From the NCBI GenBank assembly GCA_000622025.1, contig KK211387.1, positions 186,001 through 250,000 on the forward strand: a DNA stretch of 64,000 nt, read 5' to 3'. Shown here one piece after another: positions 24,037 to 33,468 of the stretch. Below the pieces are notes generated by a model. The model searched no databases. It was not told the DNA's origin and saw only the letters and a program-made list of their open reading frames with translations. Each line of letters opens with the position of its first letter. Positions within the stretch are counted from its first letter, which is position 1. The DNA comes from Lachnospiraceae bacterium AD3010. Lineage in GTDB: Bacteria; Bacillota; Clostridia; Lachnospirales; Lachnospiraceae. The position numbers and the translations under genes are program-made.

Positions 24037-25542
24037 ATGAAGGAAAAAAGAAGCGGCTTGGGAGGATTCTTAAGCTATTTCTATGGGAATTTCATAGTAC
24101 TGCTCCTGGGCTTTATTCAGACACCTCTGGTTACCAGAATTATGTCAACTGACGAGTACGGCAGAACGGGTATGTTTGAGGCTGCAGTGTCCTGCATATA
24201 TATTTTTGCGGTGCTGGGACTGGATCAGGCTTATATACGCTACTATTATAAGGCGGGGATAAACAGGAGAAGCCTTATGCTGAAGTGCCTTTTACCGCCT
24301 CTTATTCTGGTATCGGTGCTGGTGCTGATCTACTATTTTATGTCAACCAGCGCCAATATGTGGCTTTTTGGCCGTACCGGAAGAGATATAACCTTTCTTG
24401 TAGCGGGATACACCATTGTTTCGGTTTTTGAGCGCTTCCTTTTCCTTGATGTAAGGATGCAGCAGAACGGCAGGCTGTACAGCAACATAAATATCGCCCA
24501 GAAGATCATCAATATCGTTCTCATCCTTGTTTTTTTCAATGTTTTCGGGAATGATTTCAGAGTGGTGCTCTACTCCATTACTCTTTCCTGGGCATCTACG
24601 ACGCTGTTTCTGGCGCTGAGATATGTATTTATGTCGAAGGATGACGGAGCTCCTTTGGACCCCGTTTTGGATAAGCAGAAGGAAATACCGGAGCGTGAGC
24701 TTATCACCTATGGTCTGCCTTTTATCCTGATCCTTCTTATGGAGTGGCTGCTGTCATCCTGCGATAAGATCGCCTTAAAATCGCTGGCGGATTATCACGA
24801 GCTTGGGATTTATAACGCCGCAATGAAGATCATGGTTCTTCTCCTGACCTTCAAGAACACCTTTCTTGCATACTGGTCTCCGGTTGCCATGGAAAAGTAT
24901 GAGAGCGGGAGCAAAGATGCACCGGAGTTTTTCAGGAAAGCCTTTGATATGATGCGTTTCTTATGTATGCTTGCCGCGGCGGGGATGATACTTTTCAGAA
25001 ATGTGATAGTACTGATCCTCGGAAAGAATTACAGGGGAGCAGACAGGATAATCCCGTTTCTTACCCTTATGCCCATATTTGCCATAATGTTTGAAATAAC
25101 CGTGCAGGGAGTAAGATTTAAGAAAAAAAATCTGTTCCTGAATATTGCCAGTCTGGCCGCAATAATCGTTAATATTTGCGGAAACTTCCTGCTGGTGCCG
25201 CTTTTCGGGGGAACAGGAGCGGCTCTTACCACCGGGATGTCGTATCTTATGTATTTTATTGTGGGATCGGTATTCTCAGAAAGGTTCTATCCCGTAGGCT
25301 ATGACAGAATGAGGACCCTTATAGATGCGTTGCTCATCACATTTTATGCGGCCTTTGCTTCCTTCTCGGGGATGCAGGTTTTCACAGCGCTTATTGGGGT
25401 TGTTTTGATCGCTTTATTTATGCTGATAGAGAGGGACAGCCTTATTAAAGCTATGGAGGTTCTTAAGGAATATGGGGGGAAGATCCTTCACCCTGATCAG
25501 GATGACACTTTGCAGGTGAAAAATGATGATAAAGAAGTGTAA
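24037..25542 (+). CDS. Wzx-type polysaccharide flippase
   Basis: 501 residues, with 12-14 predicted membrane segments spread over the entire length. 'GGFLSYFYGNFIVLLLGFIQTPLVTRIMSTDEYGRTGMFE' (written here as the family pattern of segment 1) is typical of the polysaccharide biosynthesis/MATE-like flippase family. It would move undecaprenyl-linked repeat units across the membrane. There is no ribosome binding site of note before the ATG. The 3' end overlaps the next gene by 20 nt. A Wzy polymerase is not obvious nearby. Confidence 0.85.
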   Translation: MKEKRSGLGGFLSYFYGNFIVLLLGFIQTPLVTRIMSTDEYGRTGMFEAAVSCIYIFAVLGLDQAYIRYYYKAGINRRSLMLKCLLPPLILVSVLVLIYYFMSTSANMWLFGRTGRDITFLVAGYTIVSVFERFLFLDVRMQQNGRLYSNINIAQKIINIVLILVFFNVFGNDFRVVLYSITLSWASTTLFLALRYVFMSKDDGAPLDPVLDKQKEIPERELITYGLPFILILLMEWLLSSCDKIALKSLADYHELGIYNAAMKIMVLLLTFKNTFLAYWSPVAMEKYESGSKDAPEFFRKAFDMMRFLCMLAAAGMILFRNVIVLILGKNYRGADRIIPFLTLMPIFAIMFEITVQGVRFKKKNLFLNIASLAAIIVNICGNFLLVPLFGGTGAALTTGMSYLMYFIVGSVFSERFYPVGYDRMRTLIDALLITFYAAFASFSGMQVFTALIGVVLIALFMLIERDSLIKAMEVLKEYGGKILHPDQDDTLQVKNDDKEV

Positions 25543-26218
25543 TAAGTTAATCTATCCGGTTCTGCTTTTTACAGCTCTTTTTACAGCCGTGAATTTCTGT
25601 ATGCTAAGGAGCTTTCTTAGCAGGGATGTGGATACGAGTGTCAGTTCCACACAGACCATGTATGCGGACAGCTACCCTGAGACAAAGGAATTCCCGGATC
25701 TTTTTCTTAGAAATCTAGTGAAAGGAAAGAAGATAAAGGTGGCCAGAAGGATAAAGACCTATGATGAGTATGAAACCTTTGGACATGACGAGGATGAGGG
25801 CAATCCCTTTGATAAGCATTATTTAATAGACAATGACTATACCCGCTGGTTCGGGCTCTATGCCGGGGAGGTTGAGGTTGATGAGGATCTTCCTGTGGGT
25901 GATGAAACGGAGCGTATTTTCGGAGCGCTTAAGCAGGATTTTTTTGATGCCGGAGAGGCTAATGATATGCTCAGATATTCCTTCCCCTTAAACAGGGAGA
26001 AGGTACAGCAGGCTTCTGCCTTCTGGTACTCCTGGTACTACAATGCATTTTCCGAGAAGGTTAAGAAAAATAAGGATAAGGATATGCAGCCGAATATTTA
26101 TGTAAACCTTGATGGGGCGGAGGATGCAGATACTCTTGTGGCGGTCTGGACAGACAGGGAGGATCTCTACCTTATGAGCGGGGAGAAATACGGGGAGCTT
26201 AAGGGAAGGCAGCATTAA
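25523..26218 (+). CDS. Hypothetical protein with N-terminal membrane anchor
   Basis: 231 residues starting within the end of the flippase gene. Residues about 8-30 ('LIYPVLLFTALFTAVNFCML') form one hydrophobic segment, an anchor or uncleaved signal. The remainder is hydrophilic and probably extracytoplasmic, with acidic patches and 'WYSWYYNAFSEKVKK'. No family recognised. Position suggests a role in polysaccharide export or assembly. The coding sequence contains one GTTTACATAA-type word at 26098-26107. Confidence 0.6.
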   Translation: MMIKKCNKLIYPVLLFTALFTAVNFCMLRSFLSRDVDTSVSSTQTMYADSYPETKEFPDLFLRNLVKGKKIKVARRIKTYDEYETFGHDEDEGNPFDKHYLIDNDYTRWFGLYAGEVEVDEDLPVGDETERIFGALKQDFFDAGEANDMLRYSFPLNREKVQQASAFWYSWYYNAFSEKVKKNKDKDMQPNIYVNLDGAEDADTLVAVWTDREDLYLMSGEKYGELKGRQH

Positions 26219-26221
26219 TGC

Positions 26222-27112
26222 TTAATATTCCAGCTGCTCCGGAATGCACTTTTCAAGCTCTTCTTTCGGTATCCCAAGGAAGATCTTTACAAGCTCTTCG
26301 TCAAGCTGGGTGCCGGCTGCTTCAGAAATGATCCTTACTGCCTCTTCATGGGTTCTTGCATCCTTATAGGAACGGCGCATGGTTATGGCAGAGTAGGTAT
26401 CGGCTATTGCAATGATACGAGCGGCAAGGGGGATCTCTTCTGCTTTCAGAAGGTGATAACCCTTCCCGTCAACTCTCTCATGGTGATAAAGTATCCAGTT
26501 TGAAATATTGTCGAAGGCCTGAAGGGGTTTAAGTATTTTCACGCCGATATCCGGGTGTTTTTTCATTATTTCCCATTCGTTATCGTCAAGCTTGGCAGGC
26601 TTATTCAGTATGGATTCGGGAACTCCAAGCTTTCCCACATCATGCATAAGTGAGGCATAGGAAAGGCTTATGGGGCTTATCTCCCTTTTCATTCCTGCAG
26701 GGAGATAGCTGTAGAACATCATTGTAAGCTCCTGAACATGGCGGCTGTGACCGTTAAGGTTTGAATCCCTGGCATCTATCACTCCAACCAGTGCCTCAGC
26801 TATCTCTATGCTTCGTTCCTTTGCTGACTGAAGAAGAGTGAACATCAGAGTGAGCACTATCGCTACAAAGACACTGCCCCAGAAAAGCACCATTGCCATC
26901 ATAAAGTCAGGCCTGGAGAATACGGCAATGAAAACATAGCCTATAAAGAAGAATATAAGCAGCAGAAACGCAGTATTCTTCCATATCTTGTCCTTCATAT
27001 CCTCTGATGACAGAACATCAGTTGTGGTATACAGGAAACGGAGATAGCGATAGATATTCGCCATCATCAACAAAGCACCTGTTATGATAAAAATTATATT
27101 TAGCACGTTCAT
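26222..27112 (-). CDS. Membrane HD-GYP domain protein
   Basis: 296 residues from the internal ATG (codon 27112-27110). A longer frame to 27280 adds an unlikely hydrophilic leader and was rejected. Four hydrophobic segments in the first 120 residues, then an HD-GYP phosphodiesterase-like domain: 'YASLMHDVGKLGVPESILNKP' (HD), 'WEIMKKHPDIG', 'YHHERVDGKGYHLLKAEEIPLAARIIAIADTYSAI'. The name-giving GYP is GYH here. Such domains cleave cyclic di-GMP or related nucleotides. It is transcribed against the surrounding locus. It may link second-messenger signals to surface polysaccharide, which is an inference from position. Confidence 0.82.
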   Translation of the reverse strand: MNVLNIIFIITGALLMMANIYRYLRFLYTTTDVLSSEDMKDKIWKNTAFLLLIFFFIGYVFIAVFSRPDFMMAMVLFWGSVFVAIVLTLMFTLLQSAKERSIEIAEALVGVIDARDSNLNGHSRHVQELTMMFYSYLPAGMKREISPISLSYASLMHDVGKLGVPESILNKPAKLDDNEWEIMKKHPDIGVKILKPLQAFDNISNWILYHHERVDGKGYHLLKAEEIPLAARIIAIADTYSAITMRRSYKDARTHEEAVRIISEAAGTQLDEELVKIFLGIPKEELEKCIPEQLEY

Positions 27113-27384
27113 ATAAATACTCAAAACGGTCACTTGCGGAACCGGAGGTGACGTTTGAAAACCGGTCGCTGTCTTCTGAGCTATTTTATGCCCTGCCGTC
27201 ATTTTTATCAATATGAGTTTTGACCAATATATCCAAATCCCCTGACGGTGCTGATGGCAGAATGGAATAGTGCCCGGCATTTGTAATTATGGTAAAATTA
27301 AATTGTTTCCGGGAACGTGATGCAGAATGCTTCTGGGCGGAATGGGTCATGTGAAGCAGCAGATGGAGTGGGAAAGAGCAGTTT

Positions 27385-28020
27385 ATGAAGAAAATAATAT
27401 GCCTTCTGGCAGCTGTTATTGTAATGGCGGCTTGGGGATGTAAAAGCATTGATATGGATAAAGCGGCGGTAATAGAGGAAAAATCGGATCATTACCTCCG
27501 TGTCGCGGAAGAACAGGCTATAGATTACGCCGACAGGGCGAAGGAGAAAATTAAGGAGCAGGTTAAGGAGGAACTGGCAAAACAGGATGGCAGCGCGGAA
27601 CCGGGAATACTGTCCGGAGTTGAGGATGTGGGACTTAAAGATCTGACCGGTGCTGGAACGGATTATGCCTTTATTTATGACGGTACTCCTTATGCTGCAA
27701 AGTACACACCGGACAATTGGGAGATAACAGATTCCTACAGGATAACAAATGCGATGGATATGGCTATTATATGTCAGGCACTGATAAATGAGCATCCGAT
27801 CCATGGGAAGGACATGGCTTCCTTCAGAACCTGTGACGACATGGCATACGAATGGATCCAGCATAATGTGGCATATTCTTTTCTGCCGGAGGACAGTCCA
27901 TGGATCGATTCTGTAAAAAACGTGGATCTTGATCCGAAGGATCAGGGAAAATCCTACAGGGATCTGTATGAAGACAGGACGGGAAAGAAGTTTGATATCC
28001 AGAGCTTTTTGGATCAGTAA
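27385..28020 (+). CDS. Putative lipoprotein
   Basis: 211 residues. The signal peptide 'KKIICLLAAVIVMAAWGC' ends with a lipobox (AWGC, Cys at about 19). A charged helical stretch (about 40-75; 'EKIKEQVKEELAK') is followed by a compact C-terminal domain ('DMAIICQALINEHPIHGKDM', 'MAYEWIQHNVAYSF'). It is expected to be anchored to the outer face of the membrane. I do not recognise a family. It is divergent from the HD-GYP gene and 58 nt before a membrane protein gene. Confidence 0.65.
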   Translation: MKKIICLLAAVIVMAAWGCKSIDMDKAAVIEEKSDHYLRVAEEQAIDYADRAKEKIKEQVKEELAKQDGSAEPGILSGVEDVGLKDLTGAGTDYAFIYDGTPYAAKYTPDNWEITDSYRITNAMDMAIICQALINEHPIHGKDMASFRTCDDMAYEWIQHNVAYSFLPEDSPWIDSVKNVDLDPKDQGKSYRDLYEDRTGKKFDIQSFLDQ

Positions 28021-28039
28021 GTGATGAAAAATATCCCCT

Positions 28040-28068
28040 TTGAGCTTATCTGATCTATAGCGTATAAT
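28040..28068 (+). promoter_or_regulatory. Sigma-A promoter directly at a start codon
   Basis: TTGAGC (28040-28045), 17-nt spacer, TATAAT (28063-28068). The next start codon, ATG at 28078, is only 9 nt downstream of the -10 box. Transcription from here would give an almost leaderless mRNA. Confidence 0.55.
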
Positions 28069-28077
28069 GGTACGGAG

Positions 28078-29748
28078 ATGGACATTTACGCGTACAGGAA
28101 TATCATAGGGAGCAGGGAGAGCATTTATTTCCTCAGGCAGGTGATGGTTATTGTCGGGCTCTTTACGGCGGGGCTTATACCTGCGGGTGTAATAAGAAAA
28201 AGGCTGCCCGGGAAAAGGGATATGCTGCTTGCCTTTCCACTGGGGCTTTCACTTTTTGGGGTACTGGGTTTTCTACTCCTGATCTTCGGGATCAGGCTTT
28301 CAATGCATAATATCATTATTCTTTATATTCTTCTGACGGCGGGTCTCATCGCTTATACGAGATTCAGACCCTGTGACCCGGGGCAGGAACTATATGAAAC
28401 GGAAGAAGATGTTCCGGCCGCAGATCTTCCGGATAAAGATTCATTCAAGGAAACCAGGGTTAAGAAAAACGGATGGAAGGATGCGGCTTTTACTGCGGCA
28501 GGGTATGCATTGGTTATTATGGCGGCTCTTTTTTCCTGTTCGGGCATTCTTTCCCAGATCGTTACGAATGACTCCGTTTACTACTATTCTATGTATCCCT
28601 CCATTCTTGTTCACGATGGTTTTATTTCCGCAAGTCTTGACAAGTACCTTACGGATGTGGGTCAAACAACGGCTGTTATACAATGTATTCCCTTTCTTTT
28701 TGACTTTGATGAGACCTTTGGAATACAGCATTTCCTGAATTTTAATTTCATACTGATCTTTTTTACCGGACTTTATGGGGCTTTATCGGGCTGTTTTGAT
28801 TTATGTAAACCATATCCCCGGAGGAGAATGAGGGATTTATGTAAACCATATTTCTCAGATAAGCCGGCTCTTGCCGCAGCGCTTCTCGGAACCCTCTTTC
28901 TCGTGAGCTGCGAGCCTTTTATTGTGCTGTCAAAATGGATATTGTCAAATGTTTACTTTATGGATTTCCTTTTCATTGTTTTTTTGCTGGAGCTTACTGC
29001 TGCCGGTGGCGGAAGAGTATCCGAAGGGTATTTCGAAGACAGGGCAGAGGAAAGGCTTTTGGATTTCAAGATCCTCTTTATGAGTGCTTTTCTCATAATG
29101 AGCCGGATGGAGGGTGGCGTTCTGGTGTTTGTTCTGGCGCTTGCTCTTTCCGTACTTCCGATAAAAAAAGAAAAGCTTCTTATACACTTCGCTCTGCCTC
29201 TGTGTATAATGGAATTAGCTTATTACGGGATGATCTACCTTCGGATCGGTATTGACCCCTTATACAGCTTTCTTGATTCAAAGACTGCTTTGCTTATGGT
29301 TGGATTGATAGTGGTGTTAGTGGTTTACATAATTTTTATCCGCGACCGGATAAAGAGTTCATTCCTTCCGATATGGCTGCTGATACTGCTGGCAATGGGA
29401 AATGCCGGACTTATGCTTATAAACAGCGGACGTTATCTTACAAATCTCAAGGCATTTATCCTGAATGTAAGACTGGGCAACGGCTGGGGGCTATTTTCAA
29501 TAGTGATCGTTATTTATTGTATTATGCTTATATTTGAGCTTGTAAAGAGAAGAGGCAGGGATATTCCGCTTATGCTGTTTCTCCCGGCAGCGCTGGTGCT
29601 CTCGATCATTGCCGTATGCTTTGCGAGAGGTGGTGTGCTGGCGGTCAGGACCAGCGATTCGGGAAACAGGGTTCTTATGGAGATCGTGCCGCTGCTTGTT
29701 TTTTCGGTGTATGTGTGGGGAATATGCTATATTAGGGAAAGATCCTGA
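28078..29748 (+). CDS. Polytopic membrane protein of the polysaccharide locus
   Basis: 556 residues with about 10-12 hydrophobic segments, from residue 20 to the C-terminus. A hydrophilic loop between segments ('VPAADLPDKDSFKETRVKK') is followed by a long extracytoplasmic region with 'VTNDSVYYYSMYPSILVHDGFIS'. The topology is like that of GT-C glycosyltransferases or O-antigen polymerases, but no catalytic motif is clear. It carries an internal duplication of 'DLCKPY' at two 17-nt identical stretches (28799-28848), each containing the 10-mer GTTTACATAA in reverse. It is a candidate Wzy polymerase by exclusion only. Confidence 0.6.
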   Translation: MDIYAYRNIIGSRESIYFLRQVMVIVGLFTAGLIPAGVIRKRLPGKRDMLLAFPLGLSLFGVLGFLLLIFGIRLSMHNIIILYILLTAGLIAYTRFRPCDPGQELYETEEDVPAADLPDKDSFKETRVKKNGWKDAAFTAAGYALVIMAALFSCSGILSQIVTNDSVYYYSMYPSILVHDGFISASLDKYLTDVGQTTAVIQCIPFLFDFDETFGIQHFLNFNFILIFFTGLYGALSGCFDLCKPYPRRRMRDLCKPYFSDKPALAAALLGTLFLVSCEPFIVLSKWILSNVYFMDFLFIVFLLELTAAGGGRVSEGYFEDRAEERLLDFKILFMSAFLIMSRMEGGVLVFVLALALSVLPIKKEKLLIHFALPLCIMELAYYGMIYLRIGIDPLYSFLDSKTALLMVGLIVVLVVYIIFIRDRIKSSFLPIWLLILLAMGNAGLMLINSGRYLTNLKAFILNVRLGNGWGLFSIVIVIYCIMLIFELVKRRGRDIPLMLFLPAALVLSIIAVCFARGGVLAVRTSDSGNRVLMEIVPLLVFSVYVWGICYIRERS

Positions 29749-29803
29749 CTGTTGCACCGCAACCTCTCATCGAGGGGACGGTCGTTATGAAATTGGGTAA
29801 TAA

Positions 29804-30490
29804 ATGAAAACAGTATTGATAACCGGTGCGTCCAGAGGAATAGGCAGGGCGGCGGCTCAAAAATTCCAGAAAGAGGGCTATGAGCTTTTTCTTATCTGTC
29901 ATAGAGATGTCAGGGATCTTCAGGAATTTAAGGGACATCACTTTGCCGGAGATGTGGGAGATCCCTCTTTTATTAAAAGCGTGATGGATGAGATAGAGAG
30001 CCTTGATGTGCTCGTTAATAATGCCGGTATTGCTTACTACGGGCTATTGCAGGACATGACTTTCGATGAATGGGACAGTGTGATACGTACTAATCTAACT
30101 TCAATGTTTCTTACCTGCAGGGAAGCGGTACCGAAAATGCTCCGGAAAAGATCGGGGAAGATAATAAACGTATCCTCGGTATGGGGAAGTGAGGGAGCGG
30201 CTCTTGAAACAGCCTATTCTGCTTCAAAAGGCGGCGTAGATGCCTTTACGAGAGCTCTTGCAAAGGAGCTGGCACCGAGCAATATACAGGTTAATGCGAT
30301 CGCTCCCGGAGTCATAGATACGGATATGAATAAGCACTTAAGTCAGGAAGAGCGCTCAGCGCTTGTTTCGGAGATACCGGCGGACAGGATGGGAAGCCCG
30401 GAGGAAGCTGCGGAGCTGATATTTCAGCTTGCAGAAAGCAATTCATATCTTACCGGTCAGGTGATAAGTCTAAACGGCGGATGGTTTTAA
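29804..30490 (+). CDS. Short-chain dehydrogenase/reductase (FabG-like)
   Basis: 228 residues, a complete classical SDR: 'LITGASRGIGRAAAQKF' (NAD(P) Rossmann motif, residues 5-21), 'DVLVNNAGIAYYG' (NNAG), 'INVSSVWGS', 'YSASK' catalytic Tyr/Lys at about 137-141, and 'VNAIAPGVIDTDM'. It reduces a ketone to an alcohol or the reverse. In this setting it could act on a 3-oxoacyl-ACP or a keto-sugar. It stands between two large membrane protein genes and has no strong ribosome binding site. Confidence 0.85.
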   Translation: MKTVLITGASRGIGRAAAQKFQKEGYELFLICHRDVRDLQEFKGHHFAGDVGDPSFIKSVMDEIESLDVLVNNAGIAYYGLLQDMTFDEWDSVIRTNLTSMFLTCREAVPKMLRKRSGKIINVSSVWGSEGAALETAYSASKGGVDAFTRALAKELAPSNIQVNAIAPGVIDTDMNKHLSQEERSALVSEIPADRMGSPEEAAELIFQLAESNSYLTGQVISLNGGWF

Positions 30491-30536
30491 CCCGGTTCGG
30501 CTTTCTGCACCGACAGAGTTAAAATGCCAATCGAGG

Positions 30537-33302
30537 ATGCCAATGTTATGTAAACAAAAACGGATAGCTGCAGAGTGTCTGATCCCCACGTTTGTTACGC
30601 TCCTTATCTTTTCGGGAGTGCTTTTTTCTAAAGGGATCTTTCCTTTCGGTGAGAATCTCATAGACTACTATGATATGGGGCAGACAAATGCGCCTCTTTA
30701 TTATCATATCTGGGATTTTCTGCACGGAAGGTCGGCTCTTTTTTTTGACTGGTATATCAACTGCGGACAGAATCTCGCTATGGGAAGCGCCATACAGTGG
30801 AATATCTCACCTTTTAACCTTTTTTTCCTGCTGATACCGAGAGAACTCACATATCCCTCGCTGTCTGTATTTATGGGTCTGCACCTCTTTTTCATGTCAT
30901 TTAATATGGCTCTCTTTCTGAGAAATGTATTTCCTAAGCTGCAGCGCAGTATGCTTTTTATTTCTGCAGTTTCATACGGACTCTGCGGATATACATTAAC
31001 ACATTATACGATCCCGACTTATCTTGACACTGCCGTATTTTTCCCGATATTTGCACTTTCTCTTATGCGTCTTTTAAGAGGCGGCGGAAGAGTGATGTAT
31101 GTCCTGATGCTCGGCTTTATGAGCGCACTAAGCTATTATCTGGGGTTTATGCACCTGATCTATGTACTACTGTTTTCAGGAGTTTACATAACATTAAACT
31201 GCTCCGATAAGACTGTGCGACAGGAGAGGGCAGCAGACCTGGCGGTGGGAACAGCTGCAGGAATTCTGCTTTCATTCTTTATGCTGCTTCCATCGGTAAT
31301 GCAGATGACGCTTTCATCAAGATTTAATTCAAATCTATCCGGAGGAGTTCCTGAAACCCTTATGTCGATACTGAATTCTGTGGGGGCGGATGAGTACTAT
31401 ATAAAGTATTTCCAGCTCTATGCCCTGGAATTCTTTATTGTATTAATAATTGCGGGAGTTATTTTTTGTAGAAAAGAGCGGAGATTTGTCATTACGGTGC
31501 TTTCAGCCGTTTTTATTCCCTGTGCGCTTATACCCTTTGAATCCATAAATATACTCTGGCACTTCGGCACCTATTATCACTATCCCATAAGATGCGGATA
31601 TCTCATTCCCTTTTCAGTGATCGCAGCAGCTGCCTGTTTTGCTGAAAGGGCAGAGGGCAAAGAGGCTGGAGATGAAATAAAGGGTTATGGGGACAAGAAA
31701 GTTTACATAATCTTGACGGCTGCTTCCGTACTGATATCTGCTGCAGCCCTTATTATTCTTATAAGAATATATGATAATAAAGCGCCCTGGGATATTAGGC
31801 TGCTGTTTTCGAATTCGGCGCTGCTTTGGATCGCAGTATGTATTATGTTAACTACAATGCTCCTTCTTCTCAGATCTCTGAAGAAACTAAAGGGCAGCAG
31901 ACTGAACCGTGTGCTGATCCGGATTTCCATGCCTGTGGTAATAGCGGAACTGATACTCGGAGCCTATGTGGGATACGGGCTTCCAAAGTTCACCGACAGG
32001 TTTTTCGCTGATCCGGAGCAGAGCGGGGAATACATCTTAAAGGCGGAGGCCTTCAGCTCTGCATCGGAGGGGTGTTTTACCGCTTCTGATGAAAGCTTTA
32101 GGACAGAGCGGCTGAAGAACCCGGACACGGACCTTAACACTAATTACGGAATGGTAATAAGACACGCCACAGTGACCGGCTGGGCCAATACAGCCACCGG
32201 AGAAATGATAAAATGCGCCGAGAAGCTTGGCTACAGCACCCACTTTATGAGGATACTGGATTCAGGGGGAACTTTACTAACGGATTCGCTGCTGCAGGTA
32301 AAGGATATAGTGACTGCGAGAGAGTATGAAAATGATATACAGGAGGTTTACATAAATCAAAAAGAGCTCAAAACCACTGAGGGTGAATACTATCTCTATC
32401 ATAATGCTGTAAGCCTGCCTTTTGCCCTTGCGGTTCCACATACGCTTGAGGAGGCAGACCTTACGGAAGGGAGTGTGGCGGAAAACAATAATCTTCTGTA
32501 TAAGGCTCTGTCGGGAGATACGGAGAACATAGCTAATGTTATCAAAATATCGGAGCTTAAAAATAACAGTCGCAATAATGGAAATGCTGTTGAAATAGAG
32601 GTTTCCGGGAAGAAAGCCCTGTATCTTTGCAAAGGAAAGGCAGAGGAGATCCGGGTTAACGGAAGGACAGTGGCGGTACCCAGCATAGGGGATCCGGAGA
32701 ACAAAGCCTATCCGGCCTGGTTTAATTCTAATCTTCTCTTCCTCGGGATCTTTGAAAACAGGACAGTTGTACTGAATTGTCCGGAAAAGTCGAGAATAAT
32801 AACGATAGATATCGATAAGCTGAAGGCGCTTTCCGGGAGGCTTAACGCTGAAGAAAAGAGAACAGGGGCGGGGACCCCGGAAGCAGCAAAGAGCAGTATA
32901 AGCTTCAGTATCACGGGAGATCAGAGCAGAAACCGCGTGCTTATCCCTCTGTCATTCAGCCCGGGGTGGAGCGCCAGAGTCAACGGAGAAAATAGAAGCC
33001 TTAAGGATTTCGGGGGTTTGTTTATGGTGCTTCCGATAGATCAGGGAGAGAACAGGGTCGAATTAAGCTTTTCACCTCCGGGACTTAAAGCGGGCATACT
33101 CATTACTATCCTGACACTGATCCTGACCCTGGCTTTAGTTTACATAAATAAGGCGCGGGCTGTCGGCAGTACTCTTCTGACGCTCATAAGTCCTGCATTA
33201 TATTATCTTTACTATTTCCTCTTCATATCAGCGGCTTTAGTATTATATCTGATACCGCTTGGCTGGTTTGCCGTGCATGAGCTTTCAAAGATCCTGAGAT
33301 AG
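30537..33302 (+). CDS. YfhO-family giant membrane protein
   Basis: 921 residues. Roughly 12 membrane segments fill residues 10-480 ('FGENLIDYYDMGQ', 'GQNLAMGSAIQWNISPFNLFFLL' patterns), a large extracytoplasmic domain follows (about 490-860), and a last membrane segment closes the protein. This is the plan of YfhO/GT-C-type enzymes that glycosylate lipoteichoic acid or other surface polymers in Bacillota. The sugar donor would be an undecaprenyl-phosphate sugar. The gene contains five copies of the GTTTACATAA word, one of them overlapping its start region. A second family member lies at 39153. Confidence 0.8.
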   Translation: MPMLCKQKRIAAECLIPTFVTLLIFSGVLFSKGIFPFGENLIDYYDMGQTNAPLYYHIWDFLHGRSALFFDWYINCGQNLAMGSAIQWNISPFNLFFLLIPRELTYPSLSVFMGLHLFFMSFNMALFLRNVFPKLQRSMLFISAVSYGLCGYTLTHYTIPTYLDTAVFFPIFALSLMRLLRGGGRVMYVLMLGFMSALSYYLGFMHLIYVLLFSGVYITLNCSDKTVRQERAADLAVGTAAGILLSFFMLLPSVMQMTLSSRFNSNLSGGVPETLMSILNSVGADEYYIKYFQLYALEFFIVLIIAGVIFCRKERRFVITVLSAVFIPCALIPFESINILWHFGTYYHYPIRCGYLIPFSVIAAAACFAERAEGKEAGDEIKGYGDKKVYIILTAASVLISAAALIILIRIYDNKAPWDIRLLFSNSALLWIAVCIMLTTMLLLLRSLKKLKGSRLNRVLIRISMPVVIAELILGAYVGYGLPKFTDRFFADPEQSGEYILKAEAFSSASEGCFTASDESFRTERLKNPDTDLNTNYGMVIRHATVTGWANTATGEMIKCAEKLGYSTHFMRILDSGGTLLTDSLLQVKDIVTAREYENDIQEVYINQKELKTTEGEYYLYHNAVSLPFALAVPHTLEEADLTEGSVAENNNLLYKALSGDTENIANVIKISELKNNSRNNGNAVEIEVSGKKALYLCKGKAEEIRVNGRTVAVPSIGDPENKAYPAWFNSNLLFLGIFENRTVVLNCPEKSRIITIDIDKLKALSGRLNAEEKRTGAGTPEAAKSSISFSITGDQSRNRVLIPLSFSPGWSARVNGENRSLKDFGGLFMVLPIDQGENRVELSFSPPGLKAGILITILTLILTLALVYINKARAVGSTLLTLISPALYYLYYFLFISAALVLYLIPLGWFAVHELSKILR

Positions 33303-33393
33303 TCCGGATCCGGAAAAAAGTACCGATCCCCGGAAGTTTTACAGCGAAAATCATTCATTTCCGTAAAGGATTTATAAATATTGGGTTTTAGGG

Positions 33394-33399
33394 TATAAT
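33394..33399 (+). promoter_or_regulatory. Probable -10 box before rfbF
   Basis: TATAAT at 33394-33399 in the 166-nt gap before the RfbF-type gene. The matching -35 (TTTATA at 33371-33376, spacing 17) is weak. It may start transcription of the CDP-sugar operon. Confidence 0.4.
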
Positions 33400-33468
33400 G
33401 GTTATTTGTATGGGCGATACCTTTATTTCTCGTATCGCAGGCATTTCTTGACAGGATCGGATTAAAGC

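Noticed and set aside
26222-27280. Longer version of the HD-GYP gene
   Set aside because: The extra 56 residues are hydrophilic and unlike a membrane protein start; the ATG at 27112 places the first membrane segment at the N-terminus.
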